NCBI GenBank assembly: GCA_902760315.1
Contig: CACWFV010000037.1
Span: 1-58,021, forward strand
Origin: an uncultured Bacteroidales bacterium
GTDB lineage: Bacteria; Bacteroidota; Bacteroidia; Bacteroidales; Bacteroidaceae
Length of the DNA stretch: 58,021 nt
Direction of reading: 5' to 3'
Below are positions 8,700 through 18,628 of this stretch, piece by piece. Position numbers and translations under genes: made by a program. A model generated the notes under the pieces. The model made no database searches. It worked only from the letters and a program-made list of their open reading frames with translations, and was not told the DNA's origin. Each line of letters begins with the position of its first letter. The stretch's first letter is position 1.

Positions 8700-8739
8700 A
8701 GAATTTAAAAGTTTAAAAATTTAAAAAGGTAATAGAATT

Positions 8740-8928
8740 ATGGCACATCCTAAAAGAAGACAATCGAACACTCGTACCGCAAAGCGTCGTACCCATGACA
8801 AGGCTGTAGCTCCCACATTGGCAGTATGCCCCAACTGTGGCGCTTACCACATCTACCACACCGTATGCCCCAGCTGTGGCTACTATCGTGGCAAGATTGC
8901 TATTGTAATGGACGAAGCCGCTGAGTAA
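8740..8928 (+). CDS. rpmF: 50S ribosomal protein L32
   Basis: A 62-aa basic protein beginning [17 protein letters not shown], the standard L32 start. It carries the zinc-type cysteine pairs CPNC and CPSC separated by AYHIYHTV. It is a component of the large ribosomal subunit. It lies between DUF177 and fabH as in most Bacteroidetes and overlaps the fabH start by one base. The spacer before it is an A/T-rich near-octamer repeat (TTTAAAAG/TTTAAAAA). Confidence 0.97.
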   Translation: MAHPKRRQSNTRTAKRRTHDKAVAPTLAVCPNCGAYHIYHTVCPSCGYYRGKIAIVMDEAAE

Positions 8929-9909
8929 TGAGTAATATCAATGCGATAATCACCGGTATTGGTGGCTACGTGCCCGACTACGTCCTAAACAACGAGGAAC
9001 TGTCGCGCATGGTAGACACCAATGACGAGTGGATTATGACGCGTGTAGGTATTAAGGAACGCCGCATCCTGGCCGAGGAAGGCCTCGGCACCAGCTATAT
9101 GGCTCGCAAGGCTGCCAAGCAGCTGATGCAGAAGACAGGTGCAGATCCTGATACGATAGACGCTGTCATTGTTGCCACATCGACGGCTGATTATAAGTTT
9201 CCTTCCACGGCCAGAGAATGCTTTTGCGTTCGACTTCTGGGGCGCTTGCTGTGGATTCCTCTATGCTCTCGATGTGGCGGGCTCTATGGTTCAGTCCGGC
9301 CGCTACAAGAAAATTATTGTAATTGGTGCCGACAAAATGTCGTCTGTCACCGACTATAAAGACCGTGCTACCTGTCCGCTGTTTGGCGACGGTGCTGCCG
9401 CTGTACTAGTGGAAGCCACCGAGGAAGAGAATATCGGTGTGATAGACTCCTACTTCCGTGCCGACGGCAAGGGCTTGCCCTTCCTCCACATGAAGGCTGG
9501 CGGTTCTGTCAGCCCCCCCAGCCACTTCACAGTGGACCACCGTCTGCACTACCTCTATCAGGAAGGTCGCACCGTGTTCCGCTATGCCGTGACCAACATG
9601 AGCGACGACTGCGCTCTGATTGCCGAGCGTAACAACCTGAACAAGGACAACATTGCATGGGTGGTTCCTCACCAGGCTAATCTGCGCATTATCGAGGCTG
9701 TGGCCAAGCGACTGGAGCTACCTATGGAGCAGGTGATGGTCAATATCGAGCATTACGGTAACACTTCAGCGGCTACTATTCCCTTGGCACTTTGGGAAAA
9801 CGAGCACAAGCTGAAGAAGGGTGACAACATCATTATGACCGCCTTCGGTGCCGGTTTCGTTCATGGAGCCAGCTATTACAAGTGGGCTTATGATGGAGGC
9901 AACAAGTAG
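8928..9909 (+). pseudogene. fabH: 3-oxoacyl-[ACP] synthase III, split by a frameshifting internal deletion
   Basis: FabH condenses acetyl-CoA with malonyl-ACP to start fatty-acid synthesis. The N-terminal part ([20 protein letters not shown]) is in one frame to about 9213. The rest is in another frame from about 9211: [18 protein letters not shown] with the active-site Cys, HQANLRI with the His, and GNTSAAT with the Asn. At the junction DYKFPSTA is followed directly by ENAFAF. The family normally has about nine more residues there (the S-I-x-x-x-K-L-G stretch), so roughly 28 nt appear to be missing. All catalytic residues survive outside the lesion. This is probably an assembly fault in a working gene, otherwise a broken copy. 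Confidence 0.85.
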
Positions 9910-9948
9910 CTGTTGGCCATTGGCTATGCAAAAGCAAAAAGCAAGACC

Positions 9949-10830
9949 ATGCATAAAGCAGGATTCGTAAATATAGTAGGTAATCCCAATGTAGGTAAAA
10001 GTACGCTCATGAACCAGTTGGTTGGTGAGCGTATTTCGATTGCTACGTTCAAGGCCCAGACTACGCGCCACCGCATCATGGGTATTGTCAATACCCCTGA
10101 CATGCAGATTGTGTTCAGTGACACACCAGGTGTGCTGAAACCCAACTACAAGCTGCAGGAGTCTATGCTGGCCTTCTCGGAGTCAGCCCTTCAGGACGCT
10201 GATATACTGCTCTACGTCACCGACGTAGTAGAGAATCCAGAGAAGAACATGGACTTTCTGGAGAAGGTGCAGAAGATGGACATCCCCGTCTTGTTGCTTA
10301 TCAACAAGATTGACGAAAGCGACCAGAAGACGTTGGGCGATATTGTGGAGAAGTGGCACGGACTGCTGCCCAATGCCGAGATACTGCCCATCTCTGCCAA
10401 GAACAAGTTTGGCATCGACATGCTGCTGAGGCGCATCAAGGAACTGTTGCCCGACTCGCCGCCGTTTTTTGATAAGGACCAGCTGACGGACAAACCCGCA
10501 CGCTTCTTTGTCTCGGAGATTATCCGCGAGAAGATATTGCTCTATTACGACAAGGAGATACCCTACTCAGTAGAGGTGCGCGTGGAGAGTTTCAAGGAGA
10601 CGGAGAAAACCATCCGCATCAACGCCGTCATCTATGTGGAACGCGACTCGCAGAAAGGCATCATCATCGGACATCAGGGCATAGCGCTGAAGAAAGTTTC
10701 TACAGAGTCGCGTAAGGCACTTGAGAAATTCTTCGGCAAACCCATCTATCTGGAGACCTTTGTGAAGGTTGATAAGGATTGGCGCAGTTCAGACAAGGAA
10801 CTGAATATTTTTGGATATAATCTGGATTAA
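9949..10830 (+). CDS. era: GTPase Era
   Basis: A 293-aa Era, the GTPase that binds the 3' end of 16S rRNA during 30S assembly. The G1 motif [16 protein letters not shown], the G3 motif DTPGV and the G4 motif NKID are present. The C-terminal KH domain contains GIIIGHQGIALKKV. The ATG at 9949 (MHKAGFVNIVG) matches family starts; an upstream TTG would add 12 unconserved residues. It sits between fabH and der in the same operon. Confidence 0.95.
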   Translation: MHKAGFVNIVGNPNVGKSTLMNQLVGERISIATFKAQTTRHRIMGIVNTPDMQIVFSDTPGVLKPNYKLQESMLAFSESALQDADILLYVTDVVENPEKNMDFLEKVQKMDIPVLLLINKIDESDQKTLGDIVEKWHGLLPNAEILPISAKNKFGIDMLLRRIKELLPDSPPFFDKDQLTDKPARFFVSEIIREKILLYYDKEIPYSVEVRVESFKETEKTIRINAVIYVERDSQKGIIIGHQGIALKKVSTESRKALEKFFGKPIYLETFVKVDKDWRSSDKELNIFGYNLD

Positions 10831-10871
10831 CTACGGGATAGTAGGAAACCCCAGAAAAAACGAGAGAAGTT

Positions 10872-12185
10872 ATGGCAAACTTAGTAGCGATAGTAGGACG
10901 CCCCAATGTGGGTAAGTCGACCCTATTTAACCGGCTGACCAATAGTCGTCGTGCCATTGTCAGCGACGAGGCCGGCACCACCCGTGACCGTCAGTACGGC
11001 AAGTGTGAGTGGAATGGCCGCGAGTTTTCGGTGGTCGACACCGGCGGCTGGGTGGTCAACTCTGACGATGTCTTCGAAGAGGAGATACGCAAGCAGGTGA
11101 TAGTAGCCACAGAAGAGGCTGACCTGGTGCTGTTCTTGGTAGATATCAAGAATGGACTGACCGACCTTGACGAGGACGTAGCACTCATCCTGCGGCGTTC
11201 CAAACTGCCTGTTGTGCTTGTGGCCAACAAAGCAGACGACGGCAAAGACCTCTACGGACAGTACGAGTTTTATAAGCTCGGACTGGGCGACCCTTTCTGT
11301 GTCAGCGCCGCCACCGGTTCCGGCACGGGCGACTTGCTGGACTATGTGCTGTCGAAACTCCCCGTGGCCGACGCTTCCGACATTGACGACAATACTCCAC
11401 GCTTCGCTGTGGTGGGCCGTCCGAATGCCGGCAAGTCGAGCATCATCAATGCCTTTATCGGCGAGGACCGCAACATCGTGACAGACATTGCCGGCACGAC
11501 GCGCGACAGCATCTATACCAAGTACGACAAGTTCGGCTTCGACTTCTACCTGGTCGACACCGCCGGTATTCGCCGTAAGAACAAGGTAACGGAAGACCTT
11601 GAGTTCTACTCCGTCATGCGCTCCATCCGAGCCATCGAGAACAGCGATGTCTGCATTTTGATGATTGACGCCACGCGCGGTATAGAGGCCCAAGACATGA
11701 ACATTTTCCAGCTCATTCAGAAGAATAACAAGTCGCTGGTGGTGGTCGTCAACAAGTGGGACTTGGTGGAAGACAAGTCGCAGGTAGCTATCAAAACCTT
11801 CGAGACCGCCATCCGCCAGCGCATGGCTCCGTTTGTCGACTTCCCCATCATTTTTGCGTCTGCACTAACCAAGCAACGCATCTTCAAAGTGCTGGAAACG
11901 GCCAAGCAGGTCTATTTGAACCGTAAGATAAAGATAGGTACTTCCAAGCTGAACGAGGTCATGCTGCCCATCATTGAGCAGACGCCACCACCCAGCATCA
12001 AGGGTAAGTACATCAAGATAAAATATGTTTCGCAGGTGCCTGACACCCAGATACCCACCTTCGTGTTCTATGCCAATCTGCCGCAGTATGTCAAGGAGGC
12101 CTACCGCCGCTTCCTGGAGAACAAGATGCGTGACAACTGGACGCTGACCGGAACACCCATCAACGTGTTTATCCGACAGAAATGA
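10872..12185 (+). CDS. der: Ribosome biogenesis GTPase Der (EngA)
   Basis: A 437-aa double GTPase acting in 50S subunit maturation. GTPase domain 1 has [14 protein letters not shown] at about residues 8-21. Domain 2 has [14 protein letters not shown] near residue 180. Both have DTGG/DTAG and NKAD/NKWD motifs. A C-terminal KH-like domain ends the protein. The length is normal. Its stop overlaps the next start (ATGA), so translation is probably coupled. Confidence 0.96.
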   Translation: MANLVAIVGRPNVGKSTLFNRLTNSRRAIVSDEAGTTRDRQYGKCEWNGREFSVVDTGGWVVNSDDVFEEEIRKQVIVATEEADLVLFLVDIKNGLTDLDEDVALILRRSKLPVVLVANKADDGKDLYGQYEFYKLGLGDPFCVSAATGSGTGDLLDYVLSKLPVADASDIDDNTPRFAVVGRPNAGKSSIINAFIGEDRNIVTDIAGTTRDSIYTKYDKFGFDFYLVDTAGIRRKNKVTEDLEFYSVMRSIRAIENSDVCILMIDATRGIEAQDMNIFQLIQKNNKSLVVVVNKWDLVEDKSQVAIKTFETAIRQRMAPFVDFPIIFASALTKQRIFKVLETAKQVYLNRKIKIGTSKLNEVMLPIIEQTPPPSIKGKYIKIKYVSQVPDTQIPTFVFYANLPQYVKEAYRRFLENKMRDNWTLTGTPINVFIRQK

Positions 12186-12583
12186 ACAGGGCAGCGATAG
12201 TCGTCATGGGACTGACAGCCTTGACGCTTGTGGCAGCATGCCACGAAGTCAGTCCTGAGCAACAGGCTGCCGAGGCCGCTCAAGGCTATTACCAGCGTCT
12301 GCTCGACGGCTACCCGGATGGTTTCCTGGAGGGTAAGGCCACCTACGCCGAGATGCCCGAAGACTATCGCAAGCAACTGCTGGAGGCCGGCAAGCAGTAT
12401 CTTGAGGACATGCAGCAGCGGCACGACGGCCTGCGCGCTGTAGCCATTTCGCCTAATGTAGGGCGCATGGATTCTACGCTTCAGCTGACCTACGCCTTCC
12501 TGTTGTTGTCATACGGAGACTCAACGCAGGAAGAAGTCGCTGTACCGATGGTTCAGGTGGAGGGCTGTTGGAAGATGCGATAA
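12182..12583 (+). CDS. Small predicted lipoprotein
   Basis: A 133-aa protein with an N-terminal hydrophobic segment and a lipobox-like VAAC at Cys20. The mature part is charged and mostly helical ([26 protein letters not shown]), followed by a short beta-rich end ([16 protein letters not shown]). No family was recognised with certainty. It overlaps der by 4 bp and precedes alaS, so it is part of the same transcription unit. A role at the inner or outer membrane is inferred from the signal only. Confidence 0.7.
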   Translation: MNRAAIVVMGLTALTLVAACHEVSPEQQAAEAAQGYYQRLLDGYPDGFLEGKATYAEMPEDYRKQLLEAGKQYLEDMQQRHDGLRAVAISPNVGRMDSTLQLTYAFLLLSYGDSTQEEVAVPMVQVEGCWKMR

Positions 12584-12600
12584 CGGGCTTCGCCCTAATG

Positions 12601-12635
12601 AATAGTAAACAAGTAAATCGTCAAATAGTAAATTA
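12601..12635. repeat. Degenerate heptamer array before alaS
   Basis: Units of about seven bases (AATAGTA, AACAAGT, AAATCGT, CAAATAG, TAAATTA) fill the gap between the lipoprotein stop and the alaS start. A short GGGC-TTC-GCCC hairpin at 12584-12594 precedes them. Confidence 0.5.
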
Positions 12636-12637
12636 AA

Positions 12638-15227
12638 ATGATGACAGCAAACGAGATTCGTGACTCATTCAAGAAGTTCTTTGAGTCGAAGCAGCACACC
12701 ATTGTGCCTTCTGCACCAATGGTTATTAAGGACGACCCCACGCTGATGTTCACCAACGCGGGTATGAACCAGTGGAAAGATATTATATTAGGTACGCGCG
12801 ACCCTGAGCCGCGCCGTCGTGCTGACACCCAGAAATGTCTGCGCGTCAGTGGCAAGCACAATGACCTGGAGGAGGTTGGTCACGACACCTACCACCACAC
12901 CATGTTCGAGATGCTGGGCAACTGGTCGTTTGGCGACTACTTCAAGGAGGGCGCCATCGACATGGCTTGGGAATATCTGGTAGACGTGCTGAAGCTGAAT
13001 CCAGCCGACCTCTATGTTACCGTCTTCGAGGGCGACCCTGCCGAGGGGCTGGAGCGTGACGACGAGGCAGAGCAGTACTGGCTGAAGCATGTGCCCGCCG
13101 ACCACATTATCAACGGCAACAAGCACGACAACTTCTGGGAGATGGGCGACACGGGACCCTGTGGCCCCTGCTCGGAGATTCACGTCGACAGCCGTACTCC
13201 TGAGGAAAAGGCCAAGAAGCCCGGTCGCGAACTTGTCAACATGGACGACCCGCAGGTCATCGAAATCTGGAACCTGGTGTTCATGCAGTTCAACCGCAAG
13301 GCCGACGGCTCGCTTGAGAAGTTGGCCATGAACGTCATCGACACGGGTATGGGCTTTGAGCGCCTGGTGCGCATGCTGCAGGGCAAACACTCTAACTACG
13401 ATACCGACATTTTCCAGCCCATCATCAAGGCAGAGGAGCAGATCTGCGGTCTGAAGTACGGCCAGAAGGAAGAAACCGACGTCGCCATGCGCGTCTGTGC
13501 CGACCACCTGCGTGCTGTCTCGTTCTCCATTGCCGACGGCCAGCTGCCCAGCAATGCCAAGGCCGGCTATGTCATTCGCCGTATTCTGCGTCGTGCCGTG
13601 CGCTATGCCTACACCTTCCTTGGCCAGAAGGATGGCTTCCTCTATCAGCTCGTGCCCACACTCGTTCACGAGATGGGCGATGCCTTCCCTGAGTTGAAGG
13701 CCCAGCAGCAGCTCATCACCAAGGTCATCAAGGAGGAGGAAGACTCATTCCTACGTACCCTCGACAAGGGTATCTCCATGCTCGACAAGGCCATGGCCGA
13801 CCTCAAGGCTCAGGGCAAGAACCAGTTGGACGGCGTTCAGGCTTTCCGCCTGTTTGATACCTATGGTTTCCCGCTCGACCTGACTGAGCTTATCTGTCGT
13901 GAGAATGGCTTCACCGTCGACGAGGAGCAGTTCAACCAATGCCGCTGCCGTTGAGAACAGCGACTGGGTAGAACTGAAGCCCGGCGAGCAGCAGTTTGTT
14001 GGCTACGATTACTCTGAGTATGAGTGCCAGATACTGCGCTACCGCAAGGTGACCCAAAAGAAGAACGAGTTCTACGAGGTGGTGCTCTCTGCCACTCCAT
14101 TTTATGGTGAGATGGGTGGTCAGGTGGGCGACCAGGGTGTGCTCGTTTCCGAGAACGATACCATCGAGGTCATCGACTCCAAGCGCGAGAATGGTCAGAC
14201 GGTGCACATTGTCAAGCAACTGCCCAAGGATCCGTCGGCGCAGTTCATGGCTTGTGTCGATACCGACAAGCGCGATGCCTCTGCTGCCAACCACACCGCT
14301 ACCCACCTGCTGGACTATGCCTTGAAGCAGGTGCTGGGCGACCACGTGGAGCAGAAGGGTTCGTTTGTCAGCCCCGAAGTGCTGCGCTTCGACTTCTCTC
14401 ACTTTGAGAAAGTCACCGACGAGCAGCTCCGTCAGGTAGAGCGCATGGTCAACGACATGATTCGTCAGGACCTGCCGCGCGACGAGCACCGTGACATGCC
14501 TATGGACGAGGCCAAGAAGTTGGGCGCCATAGCTCTCTTTGGCGAGAAGTATGGCGACAAGGTGCGCGTCATGCGCTTCGGTCCGTCGTGCGAACTCTGT
14601 GGTGGTATCCATGCCACCTCTACAGGCCGTATCGGTTTCTTCAAGATTATCTCTGAGAGCAGCGTCGCTGCCGGCATCCGCCGTATTGAGGCCCGTACCG
14701 GTAAGGAGTGCGAGGAACTGCTCTACAACATCGAGGATACGCTGAAGACCGTGAAGTCCTTCTTCAACAATGCCAAGGATCTGCAGGGCGTTATCCAGAA
14801 GTATATCGAGGAGCACGACCACATGAAGAAAGAGATAGAAGGCTTCCAGGCACAGGCCGTCGAGCGTGCTGCCAAGACACTCGTCGAGCAGGCTCGCGAG
14901 GTTAACGGCGTAAAGGTGGTTACCAGCGTCATACCGATGTCGCCCGCTGCTGCCAAGGACCTGGCCTTCAAGATTCGTGCCGCCGTCCAGGGCTCGCTGC
15001 TCTGCGTACTGGGCACACACGACAACCAGAAGCCCCAGCTCTCTATCATGATGAGCGACGACATGGTCAGCGACCACGGACTGAACGCTGGTCAGATGGT
15101 GCGCGAGGCTGCCAAACTCATCCAGGGCGGCGGTGGCGGCCAGCCTCACTTCGCCCAGGCCGGTGGTAAGAATGTCGACGGACTAAGCGCCGCTGTCGAC
15201 AAGGTCATCGAACTGGCCCACCTGTAA
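12638..15227 (+). pseudogene. alaS: Alanine--tRNA ligase, interrupted by a small frameshifting deletion
   Basis: AlaRS charges tRNA-Ala. The N-terminal catalytic half runs in frame 12638-13937: [24 protein letters not shown], and [12 protein letters not shown]. The second half runs in another frame from about 13938: the editing-domain motifs [11 protein letters not shown] and CELCGGIHA, and the glycine-rich [14 protein letters not shown]. At the junction VDEEQFNQ is followed by [13 protein letters not shown]. Family members carry a basic helical stretch of roughly a dozen more residues there, so about 40 nt seem to be lost. AlaRS is normally essential and single copy, so an assembly fault is the simplest explanation. 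Confidence 0.88.
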
Positions 15228-15260
15228 GCGAGTTCTCTGGACAATAAACTTATAAGTGCT

Positions 15261-15305
15261 GCACGGAAAAGGAAGCCACTCTTCTCTTTTCCGTGCACTC
15301 TTTAT
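15261..15305. terminator. Bidirectional terminator between alaS and HAD gene
   Basis: GCACGGAAAAG (15261-15271) pairs with CTTTTCCGTGC (15286-15296), followed by ACTCTTTATT. It lies between two convergent genes and is symmetrical enough to serve both. Confidence 0.7.
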
Positions 15306-15316
15306 TCTTGTGTGTT

Positions 15317-15379
15317 GTAACCTGACGGCCGTGAGAAGTAACGTGTCGGCTGCGAGACGTAACAACTTGAAGACAAATG
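15317..15379. repeat. Short 21-bp phased repeat
   Basis: GTAAC recurs at 15317, 15338 and 15359, exactly 21 bp apart. The first two units share GTAAC-TG-CGGC-G-GAGA. The third is diverged after GTAACA. It is intergenic, between the alaS terminator and the HAD gene stop. Confidence 0.6.
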
Positions 15380-15410
15380 GATTGTTGCCCGTGATGAATA
15401 CAATGGGCTT

Positions 15411-16490
15411 TTAGAAAACGAAGTCCACCTTCTTGACGTTGCTGCCGTAGATGGTACGGAAATCGTCTTTCATGGAGATGACGTAGTAGCCGGCTTCTTT
15501 CCACTGAGTAGCCAGTTTGAGCGCTTTCTCACGGTTGGCGTGGTCGCGCTCCTCATCGTCGGCAACCAGCATGAAGGCAGCGCTCTTATACTTGCTGTTG
15601 CTGAGGCAGTAGTTGTGCATAGCCTGGTCGCCACCGCTGTTGCCAAACGAGAGTACAGGCACCTTGCCTATTTCCTGTGCAATCTGCAGTACCTTGTTGG
15701 TCTTCAGATTCTTGATAATCAGTTCGTCCGTACGTATCAGATAGTCTTCTTTTCCCATGGTGAAGTTCACACCAGGGGTGTCTCCCTGCTTGGTGGATGC
15801 CAGTTTCACGTCCATACCGATGACTCTGTTGGGAGCAATACCGAGTGGCTCAACCAGTGCGCGGCAGATGAAGCGGTCGGAGCCGGACACCACATAAAGA
15901 GTGAAGCCATTGTCCTTCAGGTATTCAAACACCTCGCGCATGGGTTGGTAGATGGCCTCTCCATACGTCATTCCTGTGAATCCGTTGGCAGGTTTGGCGG
16001 CATAGTCTTTCACGTAGGTGTCAAATTCAGCCAACGTCATTCCTGCATAGGCTTTCGCGGCAGCATAAGCATGAATCATGTCAAAACCGCTGGGCAGTGC
16101 TTTCCCATTGCGTACGAAGTCTCTGATGTTTTGGGCAGCCTCGCGCACGTCCTCAGGAGCCTTGTCGCGATAAGTGGGGTCGTCCAATACGCGGTACTCC
16201 AGCATGTTGTATTCAAAATAGCTAGGGTATAGCTCGCCCACGAAGGTGCCGTCCATGTCGAAGGTGGCAATGCGGTCTTCTTCTTTGATAAAGTTAGCCG
16301 ATTGGGGATTCGTTACCTCTTCCACATACAGTTTCAGTGCCGACAGAGCGTCGCACTCGTTCCATGAGGCGAAATAATTCTTCTTAGCAGGTGACTCTAC
16401 ATCGTTGGTACTGCTGCATGATGTCATTACAGCGGGGCTGCAAACTGTCAGACAGGCAGCCAGTATCCACATTACATATTTTTTCATCAT
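15411..16490 (-). CDS. HAD-superfamily phosphatase lipoprotein
   Basis: A 359-aa predicted phosphohydrolase with a lipoprotein signal (hydrophobic stretch, then MTSC lipobox). The HAD motif I FDMDGTF carries the nucleophile and acid Asp. Motif II is VVSGSD. A later FGNSGGDQAM supplies the motif III/IV-type Asp. The overall arrangement resembles SerB/PSP-like periplasmic phosphatases. The start was set at ATG 16490 (tandem ATGATG), which begins the signal peptide; a longer frame upstream overlaps the promoter-like CAAAGGTA (16524-16531, minus strand). The substrate is unknown. It stands alone between convergent alaS and divergent blaI. Confidence 0.85.
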   Translation of the reverse strand: MMKKYVMWILAACLTVCSPAVMTSCSSTNDVESPAKKNYFASWNECDALSALKLYVEEVTNPQSANFIKEEDRIATFDMDGTFVGELYPSYFEYNMLEYRVLDDPTYRDKAPEDVREAAQNIRDFVRNGKALPSGFDMIHAYAAAKAYAGMTLAEFDTYVKDYAAKPANGFTGMTYGEAIYQPMREVFEYLKDNGFTLYVVSGSDRFICRALVEPLGIAPNRVIGMDVKLASTKQGDTPGVNFTMGKEDYLIRTDELIIKNLKTNKVLQIAQEIGKVPVLSFGNSGGDQAMHNYCLSNSKYKSAAFMLVADDEERDHANREKALKLATQWKEAGYYVISMKDDFRTIYGSNVKKVDFVF

Positions 16491-16731
16491 TAATACTGGT
16501 TGTTGTTTTTTGTAATTCTGCGGCAAAGGTACTAATTTTTTTGCATTCTTATAGATATATTGGTGTAAATTCGATGAATAATGGGCTGAAACAATAGTTA
16601 ACAACTACAGAAACTACTTAAAATAGTTTAAAAACTAAAAGGATTAGTTATGAATAACGAAAACTTTTAGTTACTTTGCAGCAGATATTGATAATTGACG
16701 CAAATAAAAGTTTAATTTAAAACAGAATGGA

Positions 16732-17091
16732 ATGAAGAAACTGACCAACAAGGAAAAGGAAATCATGGATCTGTACTGGCAGCACGGAGCTATGTTTGTC
16801 CGCGAGTTGCAGGAGCACTACGCCGAGCCCCGTCCACACTTCAATACGCTCTCTACCATTGTTCGTATCTTGGAGCGTGAGGGCTATCTGGCCCATAAGC
16901 AGTTTGGCAACAGCTATCAGTACTATCCGTTGGTGTCGGAGAAGGAGTATGGTCGCTCGTCGATTGCGGGTGTCATCAAGAATTACTTCAACGATTCCTA
17001 TCTCAGTGCTGTCTCCTCGTTTGTCAAAGAAGAAAAGATCAGCGTAGACGAGCTGAAAGAACTCATTGACCAAATAGAAAGTAGCAAATAG
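16732..17091 (+). CDS. BlaI/MecI-family transcriptional repressor
   Basis: A 119-aa winged-helix protein. KLTNKEKEIMDLYWQHGAMFV begins the DNA-binding domain typical of BlaI/MecI/CopY, and FNTLSTIVRILEREGYL forms the recognition region. The C-terminal ~40 residues are helical and fit the dimerisation part that is cleaved when the sensor signals. The gene precedes an M56 (BlaR1-like) peptidase, the normal partner. A candidate -7 box (TTACTTTGC) lies at about 16670. Confidence 0.92.
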   Translation: MKKLTNKEKEIMDLYWQHGAMFVRELQEHYAEPRPHFNTLSTIVRILEREGYLAHKQFGNSYQYYPLVSEKEYGRSSIAGVIKNYFNDSYLSAVSSFVKEEKISVDELKELIDQIESSK

Positions 17092-17113
17092 TCAAATTGT
17101 AAATAGTCCATTG
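17086..17113. repeat. Degenerate heptamer array between blaI-like and M56 genes
   Basis: AAATAGT, CAAATTG, TAAATAG and TCCATTG follow one another in 7-bp steps from the repressor stop codon to just before the next ATG. Confidence 0.45.
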
Positions 17114-17117
17114 TGCA

Positions 17118-18608
17118 ATGACAGACTTTCTGATTTATGACGCCAAGGTAGCGGTACTCATCGTCGTATTCTACATGTTCTACCGCTTGTTACTCTCGAA
17201 GGAGACCTTCCATCGGGTCAACCGCATAGTACTGCTGTCGACGGCTCTGCTGTCGTTTGTATTGCCACTGTGTGTCATCACGACACATCAGACGGTAGTG
17301 CTCGATGGCGTGCCTGCCGTGTCTGTGGGTGCTTTACAGCCAGCGGTGCTGGAAGAGGACTGCACGACACCCTTGTGGCAGACGGTTATACCTATTCTAT
17401 ATATAATAGGTGTACTGGCTACGCTGGGTCATACCTTGTTGTCTGTTTGGAGAGTCCTGATGCTGGTACGTCGCAGCGAGCGTTATCCGCAGGCTGACGG
17501 TACCACGCTTTGCGTGGTTCACGGTGACGTGCCGCCATTCAGCTTCTGTTCGTATATTGTCATGAACCATAGCGACTACGAGGCTCATGAAGCTGCCGTA
17601 CTCGCCCATGAACGGGGACACATCCGCCAGCACCATTCGTGCGACGTACTCCTCGTGGACCTTCTCACCGCCCTGCAGTGGTTCAACCCTGCCATGTGGA
17701 TGCTGCGCCAGGACCTGCGCGCCATCCATGAGTACGAGGCCGACGGTGCAGTACTCTCTCAAGGGATTAACGCGCGTCAATATCAATATCTGTTAATCAC
17801 CAAGGCCGCAAGCATTGGCGGGTACTCCATTGCTAAGAAATCACCGCGCAGCAGTTTCTTGAAATTGCTTGCCCTCATACCTATCGTAGGTGTTGCCCTC
17901 GCTCTGAATGCTGAGACCGTCTATGACTATGTCTATCAGCAGCCTCAGAAAAAGATTATCAAGAAGGGCAAAAAGAACACGACCGTCAAGACAGATACTG
18001 TCAATGAGCTTGTCGTGGTGGCGCCCCCTGCACAGCCGCAGCAAGTAGAGCCTGTAGAAATGCCTAATCCATTGAAGGTTGACCAAAAGAAGGATCGAGC
18101 CTTCGACGTCGTCGAAGAGATGCCCCAGTTCCCTGGCGGCTCGTCTGCGCTGCTTGAGTATCTTGCCGCGAATATACGCTATCCTAAGGCAGCTCATAAG
18201 GCAGGTGTTCAGGGACGTGTCATCCTTACTTTTGTGGTAGAGAAAGACGGCAGCATCTCAGGAACCGAGGTCGTCAAGTCCGTATCGCCGTTGCTGGACG
18301 CTGAGGCCGTGCGCGTCATCAACGCCATGCCAAACTGGGTGCCCGGCCGACAGAACGGCAAGGTGGTCCGTGTCAAGTACGCTGTGCCCGTTTCCTTTAT
18401 GTTGCAGGACGATGGCCCAAAGAAGATGACCGAGGGCGGCACCTTCAACACCAATGAGTATGACATTGAGGTAGATGGCAAGTTGGTGGACATTGAAACA
18501 CTGAAAACCATCACCCCTGCCAACATTGAAAGCATGGACGTCCAGAAGCCCAAGGATGGCCAGGGCAAGGGCCGCATCATTGTCAAGATGAAGCAGAAGA
18601 AAGAATAA
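17118..18608 (+). CDS. M56 (BlaR1-type) membrane metallopeptidase fused to a TonB C-terminal domain
   Basis: A 496-aa membrane protein. Several N-terminal membrane segments flank the zinc motif HERGH (His164-His168), and a downstream EYEAD supplies the third ligand. A further membrane segment lies near residue 255. A linker rich in Pro and Lys leads to a TonB C-terminal domain at about residues 335-430 (PQFPGGSSALLEYLAANIRYP...GRVILTFVVEKDGS). The last ~60 residues are an extra tail. M56 peptidases sense ligands and cleave BlaI repressors. The TonB-like end would contact outer-membrane receptors or envelope components. It is adjacent to the BlaI gene. The signal sensed is unknown. Confidence 0.9.
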   Translation: MTDFLIYDAKVAVLIVVFYMFYRLLLSKETFHRVNRIVLLSTALLSFVLPLCVITTHQTVVLDGVPAVSVGALQPAVLEEDCTTPLWQTVIPILYIIGVLATLGHTLLSVWRVLMLVRRSERYPQADGTTLCVVHGDVPPFSFCSYIVMNHSDYEAHEAAVLAHERGHIRQHHSCDVLLVDLLTALQWFNPAMWMLRQDLRAIHEYEADGAVLSQGINARQYQYLLITKAASIGGYSIAKKSPRSSFLKLLALIPIVGVALALNAETVYDYVYQQPQKKIIKKGKKNTTVKTDTVNELVVVAPPAQPQQVEPVEMPNPLKVDQKKDRAFDVVEEMPQFPGGSSALLEYLAANIRYPKAAHKAGVQGRVILTFVVEKDGSISGTEVVKSVSPLLDAEAVRVINAMPNWVPGRQNGKVVRVKYAVPVSFMLQDDGPKKMTEGGTFNTNEYDIEVDGKLVDIETLKTITPANIESMDVQKPKDGQGKGRIIVKMKQKKE

Positions 18609-18628
18609 ACACACTCTCTCGTTTTAAT

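Noticed and set aside
12638-15227. Programmed frameshift or translational bypass in alaS, fabH, etfB, mutY, purN
   Set aside because: Coding residues expected at the junctions are missing from the DNA, and no slippery heptamer or stop-anchored stem was seen, so recoding could not restore the proteins.
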